Source: an uncultured Oscillospiraceae bacterium (GTDB taxonomy: Bacteria; Bacillota_A; Clostridia; Oscillospirales; Oscillospiraceae). From it: a stretch of DNA of 19,129 nt. The notes under the pieces were generated by a model. The model worked only from the letters and a program-made list of their open reading frames with translations, had not been told where the DNA came from and made no database searches. Every line of letters begins with the position of its first letter. Within the stretch, counting starts at the first letter, position 1. The DNA lies in contig CALXGC010000086.1 of the NCBI GenBank assembly GCA_944387755.1, forward strand, positions 1 through 19,129. The letters run 5' to 3'. A program made the translations under genes and the position numbers. Below are positions 5,937-12,541 of this stretch, in pieces.

Positions 5937-7025
5937 ATGAGTGACCAGCGTGTTTACAACTTCTCCGCCGGCCCGTCCATGCTCCCTCTCTCCGCCCTGG
6001 AGCGCGCCGGAGCCGAAATCACCAACTACAAAGGCTCCGGAATGTCCGTGATGGAGATGAGTCACCGGTCAAAGATTTTCATGCAGATTTTTGAGGAGAC
6101 CCAGGCGAAGCTGCGCCGCATGATGAACGTCCCTGAGGAGTACGCCATTTTGTTCCTCCAGACCGGCGCATCCGGTCAGTTTTCCATGATTCCCCTGAAC
6201 CTGATGGGCCGCACCGGCAGGGCGGACTATGCCGTCACCGGCAATTTCGCCTCCATCGCCGCCAAAGAGGCCAAAAAATACGGCACGGTGAACCTCGCCG
6301 CCGACTCCAGCGACCGGGACCACTCCTACATCCCCGCCCAGGAGGCGCTGAAGCTGGACAAGGGCGCCAGCTACTTCTACTACTGCGCCAACAACACCAT
6401 CTACGGCACCGAGTGGCAGTATGTGCCTGAGACCGGGGACGTGCCCCTGGTGTGCGACATGTCCTCCGACATCCTCTCCCGCCCGGTGGACGTGTCCAAG
6501 TTCGGCATCGTCTACGCCGGGGCCCAGAAGAACATGGCCCCCGCCGGCCTGACGGTGGTCATCATCCGGAAGGACCTGGCCGGCCACGAGCTGCCCTTCA
6601 CTCCGCTGATGATGAACTATCAGACCATGATTGAGAAGGACTCCATGTACAACACCCCGCCCTGCTGGTGCATCTATATGCTGGGCCTGAACCTGGACTG
6701 GATCGAGGAGCAGGGCGGCATTGCCGGAATGCAGAAGCTGCGGGACCTGCGCTCCGGAATGCTCTATGACGTGCTGGACAGCTCCAGGCTCTTCCGCTGC
6801 CACGCGGAGAATGGCTCCCGCTCCGGCATGAACGTCACCTTCCGCACCGGAGACGAGGCGCTGGACGCCAAGTTCGTGGCCGAGGCCACCGCCGCCGGCT
6901 TCACCAACCTGAAGGGACACCGGAAGGTGGGCGGTATGCGCGCCTCCATCTACAACGCCATGCCCGTGGAGGGCGTGGAGAAGCTGTGCGATTTTATCCG
7001 CGCCTTCGACAAAAACAACGGCTGA
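5937..7025 (+). CDS. serC: Phosphoserine aminotransferase
   Basis: A 362-residue class V PLP aminotransferase that converts 3-phosphohydroxypyruvate and glutamate to phosphoserine and 2-oxoglutarate in serine synthesis. It has the full family signature: RVYNFSAGPSMLP at the N-terminus; the MSVMEMSHRSK block (36-46); QTGASGQFSMIPLNL (75-89), which helps hold the PLP phosphate; an aspartate in VCDMSSDILSRPVDV near residue 174; and YAGAQKNMAPAG with the Schiff-base lysine at ~198. The usual length is ~360. AAGGGG about 10 bases upstream supports ATG 5937. It lies under a consensus promoter and 54 bases ahead of serA, the preceding enzyme of the pathway. Confidence 0.97.
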   Translation: MSDQRVYNFSAGPSMLPLSALERAGAEITNYKGSGMSVMEMSHRSKIFMQIFEETQAKLRRMMNVPEEYAILFLQTGASGQFSMIPLNLMGRTGRADYAVTGNFASIAAKEAKKYGTVNLAADSSDRDHSYIPAQEALKLDKGASYFYYCANNTIYGTEWQYVPETGDVPLVCDMSSDILSRPVDVSKFGIVYAGAQKNMAPAGLTVVIIRKDLAGHELPFTPLMMNYQTMIEKDSMYNTPPCWCIYMLGLNLDWIEEQGGIAGMQKLRDLRSGMLYDVLDSSRLFRCHAENGSRSGMNVTFRTGDEALDAKFVAEATAAGFTNLKGHRKVGGMRASIYNAMPVEGVEKLCDFIRAFDKNNG

Positions 7026-7079
7026 CGCCCTTCCCCGCCCTGCGGACGGGAACTTATATAAAGAATCGAGGTCTTTCCC

Positions 7080-8252
7080 ATGTATCGCATTAAAACGCTG
7101 AACAAGATTTCCCAGGCCGGGCTGGGCCTTCTGGACCAGAGCCGCTTTCAGGTGGGCGGCGACGTGGAAAATGAGGACGGCGTCCTGGTCCGCTCCGCCC
7201 CCATGCACGACTACGCCTTCCCGGAGTCCCTCCGGGCTATCGCCCGCGCCGGGGCCGGCACCAACAACATCCCCATCGACCGGTGCAGCGAAAACGGCAT
7301 TGTGGTCTTCAACACCCCCGGCGCCAACTCCAACGCGGTGAAGGAGCTGGTGCTGGCCGCCATGCTCATCGCCTCCCGGGACATCATCGGCGGCGTGGAG
7401 TGGGTCCAGGAGCAGGTCCACACCCCCGGCGTGGACATCGCCCAGGCGGTGGAGAAGGGCAAGTCCGCCTTCGCCGGGCCGGAGATCTACCGGAAGACCC
7501 TGGGCGTCATCGGCCTGGGGGCCATCGGCGCCCTGGTGTGCAACATCGCCCTGGACCTGGGCATGGACGTGTACGGCTATGACCCCTTCCTGTCGGTGGA
7601 CGCCGCCCTGCGGCTGGACCGCCACGTCCACGTGGTCAAAAATGTGGACGAGCTCTACCGGGTGTCCGACTATGTGACCATCCACATCCCCTATAACAGC
7701 GAGACCAAGGACTTCATCAACGCCGACGCCATTTCCAAGATGAAGGGCCAGGTGCGGGTGCTGAACCTGGCCCGGGGCGGCCTGGTCAACGACGACGACA
7801 TGATCGACGCCCTGGAGTCCGGCCGGGTGGCCCGGTACGTCACCGACTTCCCCGACGACAAAATCGCCCCGGTGAAGAACGTCATCGCCCTGCCCCACCT
7901 GGGGGCCTCCACCCCGGAGAGCGAGGAGAACTGCGCCCGCATGGCCGCCGACCAGCTCAGGGACTATCTCATCAACGGCAACATCAAGAACTCCGTCAAC
8001 CTGCCCAACGTCTCCCAGGACTGGAGCGGCGCCTGCCGGGTGTGCCTGATTCACCGGAACATCCCCGCCATGCTGACCCGCATCACCTCCATCCTGTCCG
8101 AGGAGGGGGTCAACGTGGAGAACATGACCAACAAGTCCCGGAAGGACTACGCCTACACCATGGTGGACCTGGACAGCCGCATCAAGGACGCGGTGGCGGA
8201 CGAGCTGCGGGCCATCCCCGGCATGATCCGGGTCCGGGTGCTGAACCACTGA
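7080..8252 (+). CDS. serA: D-3-phosphoglycerate dehydrogenase
   Basis: A 390-residue NAD-dependent dehydrogenase that oxidises 3-phosphoglycerate to 3-phosphohydroxypyruvate, the first step of serine synthesis. Features: substrate-domain GAGTNNIPIDRC (58-69) and NTPGANSNAVKEL (78-90), Rossmann motif GVIGLGAIGALV (142-153), catalytic-type Arg in NLARGGLV (~232), His in ALPHLGAST (~273), and a C-terminal ACT domain (~318-390, VCLIHRNIPAMLTRITSIL onward) of the kind that senses serine. It lacks the large intervening ASB domain, as in the short clostridial type. A moderate ribosome binding site (CGAGG) precedes ATG 7080. The usual FxxEP motif with the catalytic Glu is replaced by DFPDDK. Confidence 0.95.
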   Translation: MYRIKTLNKISQAGLGLLDQSRFQVGGDVENEDGVLVRSAPMHDYAFPESLRAIARAGAGTNNIPIDRCSENGIVVFNTPGANSNAVKELVLAAMLIASRDIIGGVEWVQEQVHTPGVDIAQAVEKGKSAFAGPEIYRKTLGVIGLGAIGALVCNIALDLGMDVYGYDPFLSVDAALRLDRHVHVVKNVDELYRVSDYVTIHIPYNSETKDFINADAISKMKGQVRVLNLARGGLVNDDDMIDALESGRVARYVTDFPDDKIAPVKNVIALPHLGASTPESEENCARMAADQLRDYLINGNIKNSVNLPNVSQDWSGACRVCLIHRNIPAMLTRITSILSEEGVNVENMTNKSRKDYAYTMVDLDSRIKDAVADELRAIPGMIRVRVLNH

Positions 8253-8257
8253 GGGCT

Positions 8258-8836
8258 ATGGGGCGGCTCCATCTTCAGTACAACGCCCCGGTGGTGCTGA
8301 CCTTCAGCCTGCTGTCCCTGGGCGCTCTGCTGCTGGGCATGGCCACTGGAGGTCTGTCCACCCAGCTTCTGTTCTGCGTCTACCGCGCCCCCCTGACGGA
8401 CCCCCTCACCTATGCGCGCCTGTTCGGCCATGTGCTGGGCCACGCGGGGTACAGCCACTTTATGGGCAACATCATGCTCCTGCTGGTGATCGGCCCTCCC
8501 CTGGAGGAGAAATACGGCAGCCGCCGCCTGCTGTTCTGCGTCGCCGTCACCGCGCTGGTCTCCGGACTGGTGCAGTTTCTCTTCTTTCCCGGTACGGCGC
8601 TGCTGGGAGCCAGCGGCATTGTCTTTATGATGATTGTCCTCTCCTCCCTGGCCGGAATGCGGGAGGGGGCCGTCCCCCTGACCCTGATTCTGGTGGTCAT
8701 CCTCTACCTGGGGGGCGAGGCGGTGGACGCCGTGTCCATTCGGGACAGCGTCTCCCAGCTCACCCACATCGTGGGCGGCCTGTGCGGCGCGGTGCTGGGC
8801 TTTGCCATGGGACAGTCCCGGCTTTACGGCAGATAA
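8258..8836 (+). CDS. Rhomboid family intramembrane serine protease
   Basis: A 192-residue protein with about six membrane helices. It shows the rhomboid core: HVLGHAGYSHFMGNIMLLLVIGPPLEEKYGSRR (58-90), carrying the family's H-x-N region; GASG with the catalytic Ser at ~119 (LLGASGIVFMM); and the catalytic His at ~170 in SQLTHIVGGLCGAVLGF. Rhomboids cut single-pass membrane proteins within the lipid bilayer. ATG 8258 is 5 bases after the serA stop, with GAGGG overlapping the junction, so it is read through from the serine operon. The ribosome binding site is close to the start and probably weak. Confidence 0.9.
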   Translation: MGRLHLQYNAPVVLTFSLLSLGALLLGMATGGLSTQLLFCVYRAPLTDPLTYARLFGHVLGHAGYSHFMGNIMLLLVIGPPLEEKYGSRRLLFCVAVTALVSGLVQFLFFPGTALLGASGIVFMMIVLSSLAGMREGAVPLTLILVVILYLGGEAVDAVSIRDSVSQLTHIVGGLCGAVLGFAMGQSRLYGR

Positions 8837-8872
8837 AAATAGGGCGCTGCGGAGAGGCAGCGCCTTATTTCT
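8837..8872. terminator. Bidirectional intrinsic terminator
   Basis: An 8-bp perfect GC stem (GGCGCTGC 8843-8850 with GCAGCGCC 8857-8864, loop GGAGAG) extends into an A/T stem (8837-8842 with 8865-8870). T-rich runs leave it on both strands, so it serves the converging rhomboid and bofA genes. Confidence 0.82.
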
Positions 8873-9132
8873 TATCTCAGCGCCCACTGGAGCATGAGCA
8901 GCAGGCCGAATCCCGGCGCCCCCAGCACCCCCAGCACCAGGGCGTTCACCAGATTGACCCCCAGGCTGACGCCGATGAGGTGGCTCACCTGGCTGAACAG
9001 GGCCAGCGCCGCCAATCCCAGAGAGGAGCGCACCGCCAGCCGGAGAAGCTGACCCAGGGGCCGGTGGAACAGGGCCAGCGCCGCCAGCAGCAGCAGAGCC
9101 AGCGCCCCCCAGGGGGAAAACGCCCCCGTCAT
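8872..9132 (-). CDS. bofA: BofA family protein (pro-sigma-K processing inhibitor-like)
   Basis: An 86-residue two-helix membrane protein. The first hydrophobic stretch is near the N-terminus (WGALALLLLAALALF). The C-terminal half carries the BofA signature GVSLGVNLVNALVLGVLGAPGFGLLLML. In Bacillus, BofA holds the SpoIVFB protease inactive in the forespore-surrounding membrane until sigma-K is needed; clostridial homologues often persist without that exact circuit. The start is set at ATG 9132-9130, which overlaps the upstream stop by 4 bases (ATGA) and has GGAG 8 bases ahead. A GTG at 9141 is an alternative. The pairing with a DUF2508 gene matches yaaL-bofA of B. subtilis. Confidence 0.86.
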   Translation of the reverse strand: MTGAFSPWGALALLLLAALALFHRPLGQLLRLAVRSSLGLAALALFSQVSHLIGVSLGVNLVNALVLGVLGAPGFGLLLMLQWALR

Positions 9133-9359
9133 GGGGCGCACTCCAGCTCCTTCACCCGGCGGAGCAGGTAGTCGTACCGGGATTGCAGAGCTTTGATCTC
9201 AAAAACATAGGACTCAATCAGGTCGCTGTCGCTTACCGTGTTGAATCCCCCGTAGGCCTGCTGAATCTGGGTGCGGGTACTGGCCAGACAGGCCAGCAGC
9301 TCCCGGCGCTCCGCCTCGCGGGCGGCCTTCTCCCGGCGGCGTTCCGAGGACAAAAACAT
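9129..9359 (-). CDS. DUF2508 (YaaL) family protein
   Basis: A 76-residue highly charged, mostly helical soluble protein. The middle segment QIQQAYGGFNTVSDSDLIESYVFEIKALQSRYDYLLRRVKE is the DUF2508/YaaL domain. Its role is unknown; in Firmicutes it regularly sits between recR and bofA. Here recR is not adjacent: the upstream neighbour is the structured gene-free stretch. AAAGGAG lies 10 bases before ATG 9359. It is coupled to bofA by a 4-base overlap. Confidence 0.84.
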   Translation of the reverse strand: MFLSSERRREKAAREAERRELLACLASTRTQIQQAYGGFNTVSDSDLIESYVFEIKALQSRYDYLLRRVKELECAP

Positions 9360-9474
9360 ATGGGCGGCGCTCCTTTCCCACTGGTTCGTTTTCCTGGTAA
9401 GGATATGTTTATTTTGGACAAATATTCCATGCTTTAACCGGTATAGCGCCTGTTTCTTCGGACATACTAGACTC

Positions 9475-9790
9475 GGACAGCACGAGAGAGCAGCTTCTCT
9501 AAGCCGGTGCTGGACCGTCTCTCCTCCGCTGGATTTTGGACGCGCAGTCCCCCGCCCGGCACAGCCGGGCCGGGCCTGCTCCGGGGAACGCTCCGGGGCC
9601 GGCGTCCGTCCCTTTTAAGGAGCAGAGCAGCATGTCCGGAGGGAGGCTTAGCCGGCCTGTACGGCGAAGCCTGAACGGCACACGGTCCGATGGCGAAAGG
9701 CGGAGATTCTATTTCTCTCCTCTGCTGTCCGCTTCAAACGCGCCGGAAGGCGCAAAGAGACCGCCCCTTGAGGGCGGCCTCTTGTTTTTA
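9475..9790 (+). ncRNA. Candidate structured non-coding RNA
   Basis: No convincing protein gene lies between 9360 and 9800, but the stretch folds into a consistent multi-branched structure ending in a terminator. Elements in order: hairpin CAGCAC/GTGCTG (9478-9483 with 9507-9512) with inner AGAGA/TCTCT; outer stem GGACCG/CGGTCC (9512-9517 with 9683-9688), which shares base 9512 with the first hairpin; within it, stem GGACGC/GCGTCC (9538-9543 with 9602-9607) holding hairpin GCCCGGC-ACA-GCCGGGC (9554-9570); and hairpin AGGCTT/AAGCCT (9644-9649 with 9667-9672) with inner GCCG/CGGC. A GGAA-tetraloop hairpin (9740-9753) and a terminator (9755-9789) follow. Both flanking genes are on the minus strand, so a plus-strand transcript would be independent. 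No clear promoter was found. Confidence 0.35.
9755..9789 (+). terminator. Plus-strand intrinsic terminator
   Basis: AAGAG-A-CCGCCC (9755-9766) pairs with GGGCGG-C-CTCTT (9772-9783) across loop CTTGA, with one A-C mismatch. It is followed by GTTTTTA on the plus strand. On the minus strand only a weak T-run (TCTCTTTG) follows, although it lies just past the SLH gene's stop, so it may also help end that gene. Confidence 0.7.
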
Positions 9791-9799
9791 TGTTGTTTT

Positions 9800-10999
9800 T
9801 TACGGGAGGACCGTCTCGCACAGCGTCTGGAGGACGGCGGCAAACTCTCCGCGGGTGACGGGTTCAGCCGGGGCCAGCCAGAGAGCGCCGCCGGACTCCC
9901 GTCCGGCCAGCAGCCCCGCGGAGACCGCCCACATCACGCCGTTTCTGGCCCACGGGGCCACCTGGCCGCCGTCCGCATAGCCGTCCAGCGGCTCCCGCCC
10001 CCGCACGTTCACCCCCTGCTCCTGGGCGAAGCGGTAGAGCGTCAGGGCCAGCTCCTGCCGGGTGGGGGCCCGGTCCGGCTCAAACCGGCCCGCGCTTCCG
10101 CTCATCAGCCCCTTCTCCGACACCCAGGAGACGGCGGCATAGCACCAGACGCCGTCCGGCACGTCCTCATAGCGGCTCAGCCCGCTGCCCGGCTCTCCGG
10201 CCAGCTGGTACAAGGTCTGGGCCAGCATGGCCCGCGTCAGCGGCGCGTCCGGGGAGAATCGGCTCCGGCTGGGGCCGGAGAGCAGCCCATGGGACACCGC
10301 ATAGTCCACCGCGCCGTAGTACCAGGCGTCCTCCGGCACGTCCAGGTAGTCCCCGGCGGAGGGGGCGGGCAGCTCCGGGAACAGGCGCAGGTAATAGCAC
10401 AGCTCCGTCCGCTCCCCCTCTCCCGCAGGGTAGGAGACGGTTATCATATAGAGCACCGACTCCGGCGCCTGTCCGGCGCCGGCCACGCCGGGCAGAAAGC
10501 TGGCGCTCCCGCTGGCGGCCCGGTCCTCCAGGGCGGCGGCGGCCCGGCTGAGGAGGATCTTCGCCGTGAGCACATACGTCCGCTCTGTCAGCGCGGTGGA
10601 CAGTCCGCCGCTGGCGGCGGCCAGCGTCCCGGAGGGGGTCAGCACGTCGTTGACCGGGTTCTCCCCGCCCTGGAGCAGTTCATACACGCCGTCTCCGTCC
10701 AGATCGGTGAGATAGTCCACCGTCAGGGCGGTCTGCTGGACCTGGGGGGTGAGGTAGAACATCACGTCCTCCGTCACCCGGTTCACGGGGGTGGTGAACT
10801 CCAGCTCCTCCACCTGCTGGAAGACGCCCTCCTGGTCCCGCTGGAAGCAGGCCAGCCGGAGGGTCTCCTGGGGGGTGTCCATCTCCTCCGCGGAGATCCG
10901 GACCTCCGCGCCGCCGGGAGCGGCGGATACCGGCAGCGCCGTCAGCGTCAGCAAAAAAACAGACAGGGCCGCAAGGCCGCGCCTCCACACCGGCGTCAT
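9800..10999 (-). CDS. Secreted S-layer homology (SLH) domain protein
   Basis: A ~399-residue exported protein anchored to the cell wall. The N-terminus is a signal peptide (TPVWRRGLAALSVFLLTLTA, cleavage after VSA at ~26). The middle ~190 residues are a unique domain with strand-rich segments and a DLDGDGVYE loop (~99-107), which resembles an EF-hand or dockerin calcium loop. Three SLH repeats follow: ~218-268 (YLDVPEDAWYYGAVDYAVSHG), ~277-330 (YEDVPDGVWCYAAVSWVSEKG) and ~340-398 (DGYADGGQVAPWARNGVMWAV). SLH triplets bind pyruvylated secondary wall polymer. ATG 10999 is preferred because GGAG lies 9 bases upstream; ATG 11005 would leave only 3 bases. The substrate of the middle domain is unknown. 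Confidence 0.9.
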   Translation of the reverse strand: MTPVWRRGLAALSVFLLTLTALPVSAAPGGAEVRISAEEMDTPQETLRLACFQRDQEGVFQQVEELEFTTPVNRVTEDVMFYLTPQVQQTALTVDYLTDLDGDGVYELLQGGENPVNDVLTPSGTLAAASGGLSTALTERTYVLTAKILLSRAAAALEDRAASGSASFLPGVAGAGQAPESVLYMITVSYPAGEGERTELCYYLRLFPELPAPSAGDYLDVPEDAWYYGAVDYAVSHGLLSGPSRSRFSPDAPLTRAMLAQTLYQLAGEPGSGLSRYEDVPDGVWCYAAVSWVSEKGLMSGSAGRFEPDRAPTRQELALTLYRFAQEQGVNVRGREPLDGYADGGQVAPWARNGVMWAVSAGLLAGRESGGALWLAPAEPVTRGEFAAVLQTLCETVLP

Positions 11000-11022
11000 C
11001 GTCATCAGCTCCTTTTTCCGCC

Positions 11023-11039
11023 TCTGTCTCCGGGACAGA
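11023..11039 (-). other. Small hairpin in the SLH gene leader
   Basis: TCTGTC (11023-11028) and GACAGA (11034-11039) form a 6-bp stem with a 5-base loop. It lies between the SLH promoter and its ribosome binding site. No T-run follows, so it is not a terminator. Confidence 0.4.
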
Positions 11040-11059
11040 CGGCCGGCGTTTCTCTTTTT

Positions 11060-11088
11060 ATTATACTGTCGCCCCCCATAAAATGCAA
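11060..11088 (-). promoter_or_regulatory. Sigma-A promoter of the SLH gene
   Basis: On the minus strand: TTGCAT (11088-11083), 17 bases, then TATAAT (11065-11060). It faces away from the bioY promoter, with about 45 bases between the two -35 boxes. Confidence 0.72.
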
Positions 11089-11111
11089 GAAATACTGCCC
11101 GCTTCCTCCGA

Positions 11112-11141
11112 ATGTAAACTTTATATTTTTATGGTTGACAA
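11112..11141. promoter_or_regulatory. Second, degenerate BirA-like operator
   Basis: ATGTAAAC (11112-11119), a 14-base AT-rich spacer, then GTTGACAA (11134-11141). Each half differs from the BirA consensus by one base. The right half contains the -35 box of bioY. Confidence 0.5.
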
Positions 11142-11163
11142 CTCAGGGTGCGGATTGTATACT
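11135..11163 (+). promoter_or_regulatory. Sigma-A promoter of bioY
   Basis: TTGACA (11135-11140), 17 bases, TATACT (11158-11163). Both boxes are overlapped by BirA-like operator half-sites, so repression by occlusion is expected. Confidence 0.82.
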
Positions 11164-11185
11164 TATTTTCAGAAATCGTTTACAA
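11155..11185. promoter_or_regulatory. BirA (biotin repressor) operator
   Basis: TTGTATAC (11155-11162), a 15-base spacer, then GTTTACAA (11178-11185). The known BirA consensus is TTGTAAAC, ~15 bases, GTTTACAA; only one base differs. It overlaps the -10 box of bioY, as expected for biotin-dependent repression. Confidence 0.87.
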
Positions 11186-11203
11186 TTAAGGAGGAACCCC
11201 GTC

Positions 11204-11758
11204 ATGCGTCCCATTCCCGCTGGAAAGCTCTCTCGGATGGCCCAGGCGGCCCTGATGGCGGCCGTCACCTGCGTACTGGCCCCGCTGGCCATCCCCATCG
11301 GGCCCGTGCCCATCTCCCTGACCACCCTGGCCGTCTACTTCTCCCTGTATCTGCTGGGCGGCCGGTGGGGAACTGTCAGCTGCCTGGTCTATGTGCTGCT
11401 GGGCGCGGCGGGCCTCCCGGTGTTCAGCGGCTTCACCGGCGGTCTGGGCAAGCTGGCGGGGCCCACCGGGGGCTATATCATCGGCTTTCTCCCCATGGCG
11501 CTCCTTGCCGGCTGGGCCATCGGCCGCTTTCAGAGCCGCTGGCTTCACCTGGCGGGCATGGCCGCGGGAACTGCGGTGTGCTATGCCTTCGGCACCCTCT
11601 GGTTCTGCTTTGTGAGCGGCTCCGCCCCTCTGGCGGCGCTGAGCCTGTGCGTCTTCCCCTTCATCCCCGGCGACCTGGCCAAAATGGCGGCGGCCCTCCT
11701 TCTGGGACCGGCAATCCGCCGGCGCCTGACGCAGACCGGGCTGGTGGACCGGGTCTAA
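11204..11758 (+). CDS. bioY: Biotin transporter BioY (S component)
   Basis: A 184-residue membrane protein with about six helices, the biotin-binding S component of an ECF-type transporter. Typical motifs: the LAIPIGPVPISLTTLAVYF strand-helix region (~27-45), the LGGRWGTVSCLVYVLLGAAGLPVFSGFTGG block (~51-80), the GPTGGYIIGF motif (~86-95), which lines the biotin site, and FPFIPGDLAKMAAA (~156-169). AAGGAGG ahead of ATG 11204 is a very strong ribosome binding site. It is a single-gene unit under BirA-like control. The shared ECF ATPases and EcfT are not in the window. Confidence 0.96.
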   Translation: MRPIPAGKLSRMAQAALMAAVTCVLAPLAIPIGPVPISLTTLAVYFSLYLLGGRWGTVSCLVYVLLGAAGLPVFSGFTGGLGKLAGPTGGYIIGFLPMALLAGWAIGRFQSRWLHLAGMAAGTAVCYAFGTLWFCFVSGSAPLAALSLCVFPFIPGDLAKMAAALLLGPAIRRRLTQTGLVDRV

Positions 11759-12180
11759 CGGGCAAAAAAAATTCCCTGTACAAGGGGGCAAACAGCGCAC
11801 GTATCCGTGGGGCGCGACGACCCGGCGCGCCCGCCGGGGCGCAATCCCCCGCCGCTTCCGGCGGCACCCCCTTTCAAAAGGGGGCGGGCGGCCGCAAGGG
11901 CCGCCCCTACGCAACAACGGACGTTGTACGCACAAAGCCTTCCCCCCACAGGGGGGAAGGTGGCGCGAAGCACCGGATGAGGGGGCGGGCGGGACTTGGA
12001 CCCGCCCCTACGCAAACCACGAACGTTGCACCTCCAAAGCCTCCCGCTTCGGGGGAGGTGCCGAGTGAGGCGAGGCGGAGGGGGTAAAAACGGCAGCCCG
12101 GCGCGCCCGCCCTTGTAGGGGCGCACATTGTGCGCCCACCGGACGGGACAAACGGCGGAAGGGGCTGACGAGGGAATTTT
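11759..12180. repeat. Gene-free repeat cassette with two ~101-bp related units
   Basis: No supported gene lies in these ~420 bases. Two diverged copies of a ~101-bp unit lie head to tail: 11880-11980 and 11981-12081. Each opens with GGGGGCGGGCGG (the second with one variation), has a C-rich CCGCCCCTACGCAA segment, an ACGTTG core and AAAGCC followed by a hairpin of the AAGG/CCTT or CTCCC/GGGAG kind. A 15-bp repeat, CCCGGCGCGCCCGCC, brackets them (11821-11835 and 12097-12111). Additional hairpins: CCCCCTTT/AAAGGGGG (11867-11884) and GGGCGCAC-ATT-GTGCGCCC (12119-12137). This looks like a genome-wide intergenic repeat family; I infer that from the composition. Confidence 0.65.
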
Positions 12181-12480
12181 TTACGCCTCTATGTCGCAGC
12201 AGCGGCGGTCGCAGAAGTACTTCTGAATCAGCGGCACCACCGCCTGGTGCTCCGGGTGGTTCTGGTACAGCGGCAGGTCAGAGGCCTGGGCGACCTCGGA
12301 GTAGAGCGCCAAGTCGCAGTTGCTGCTGTCCAGGGGCGGACAGGCGGCCTTCACAGTCAGGGCGCAGGGAATCAGCGCCTGGAGGGCGTTGATGCGGGGC
12401 GGCACCGTCTCCCGGGCGGTCTGGCGCTCCGCCTCTGTGAGCTCCGGCTTAAACTTCCAGGAGACAATGTGACGGACCAT
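12181..12480 (-). CDS. Dabb (stress-responsive A/B barrel) domain protein
   Basis: A 99-residue protein made of one dimeric alpha/beta-barrel (Dabb) domain. It opens with MVRHIVSWKFKPELTEAER, the typical first strand (HIV.WKFK), and ends with SDLPLYQNHPEHQAVVPLIQKYFCDRRCCDIE, the last helix and strand. The family includes plant stress proteins and small cyclases or unknown enzymes, so the reaction is not predictable. GGGAGGAGAA just upstream of ATG 12480 supports the start. It has its own promoter, placed at the stop codon of the gene upstream. Confidence 0.87.
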   Translation of the reverse strand: MVRHIVSWKFKPELTEAERQTARETVPPRINALQALIPCALTVKAACPPLDSSNCDLALYSEVAQASDLPLYQNHPEHQAVVPLIQKYFCDRRCCDIEA

Positions 12481-12512
12481 AGGAATTCTCCTCCCTTGTA
12501 AAAGATGTGTTT

Positions 12513-12541
12513 ATTGTATCCGCTTTTTCCGGGCCCGTCAA
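12513..12541 (-). promoter_or_regulatory. Sigma-A promoter of the Dabb gene
   Basis: On the minus strand: TTGACG (12541-12536), 17 bases, TACAAT (12518-12513). The -35 box includes the TGA stop codon (12540-12538) of the upstream gene. Confidence 0.7.

Noticed and set aside
7026..7079. Internal promoter between serC and serA
   Set aside because: TATATA is present but no -35 box lies at a workable distance; read-through is simpler.
6069..8249. Minus-strand frame of 726 codons opposite serC and serA
   Set aside because: Low-complexity His/Gly/Val/Asp-rich translation typical of the complement of GC-rich genes; serC and serA are certain on the plus strand.
9578..9598. Direct repeat GCTCCGGGG twice, 12 bases apart, as a CRISPR or iteron
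   Set aside because: Only two short copies within a GC-rich structured stretch; no regular array.
9600..9660. SRP RNA-like string (AGCAGCATGTCCGGAGGGAGG)
   Set aside because: It only loosely resembles the SRP domain IV loop; the GNRA loop and symmetric bulge are not in place.
9499..9681. Minus-strand 60-codon frame in the gene-free structured stretch
   Set aside because: No ribosome binding site, no family resemblance, and a skewed composition; the stretch is better explained by RNA structure.
9536..11203. Plus-strand extension of the bioY frame across the SLH gene
   Set aside because: The upstream part is a shadow of the minus-strand SLH gene; bioY starts at 11204 with a perfect ribosome binding site and promoter.
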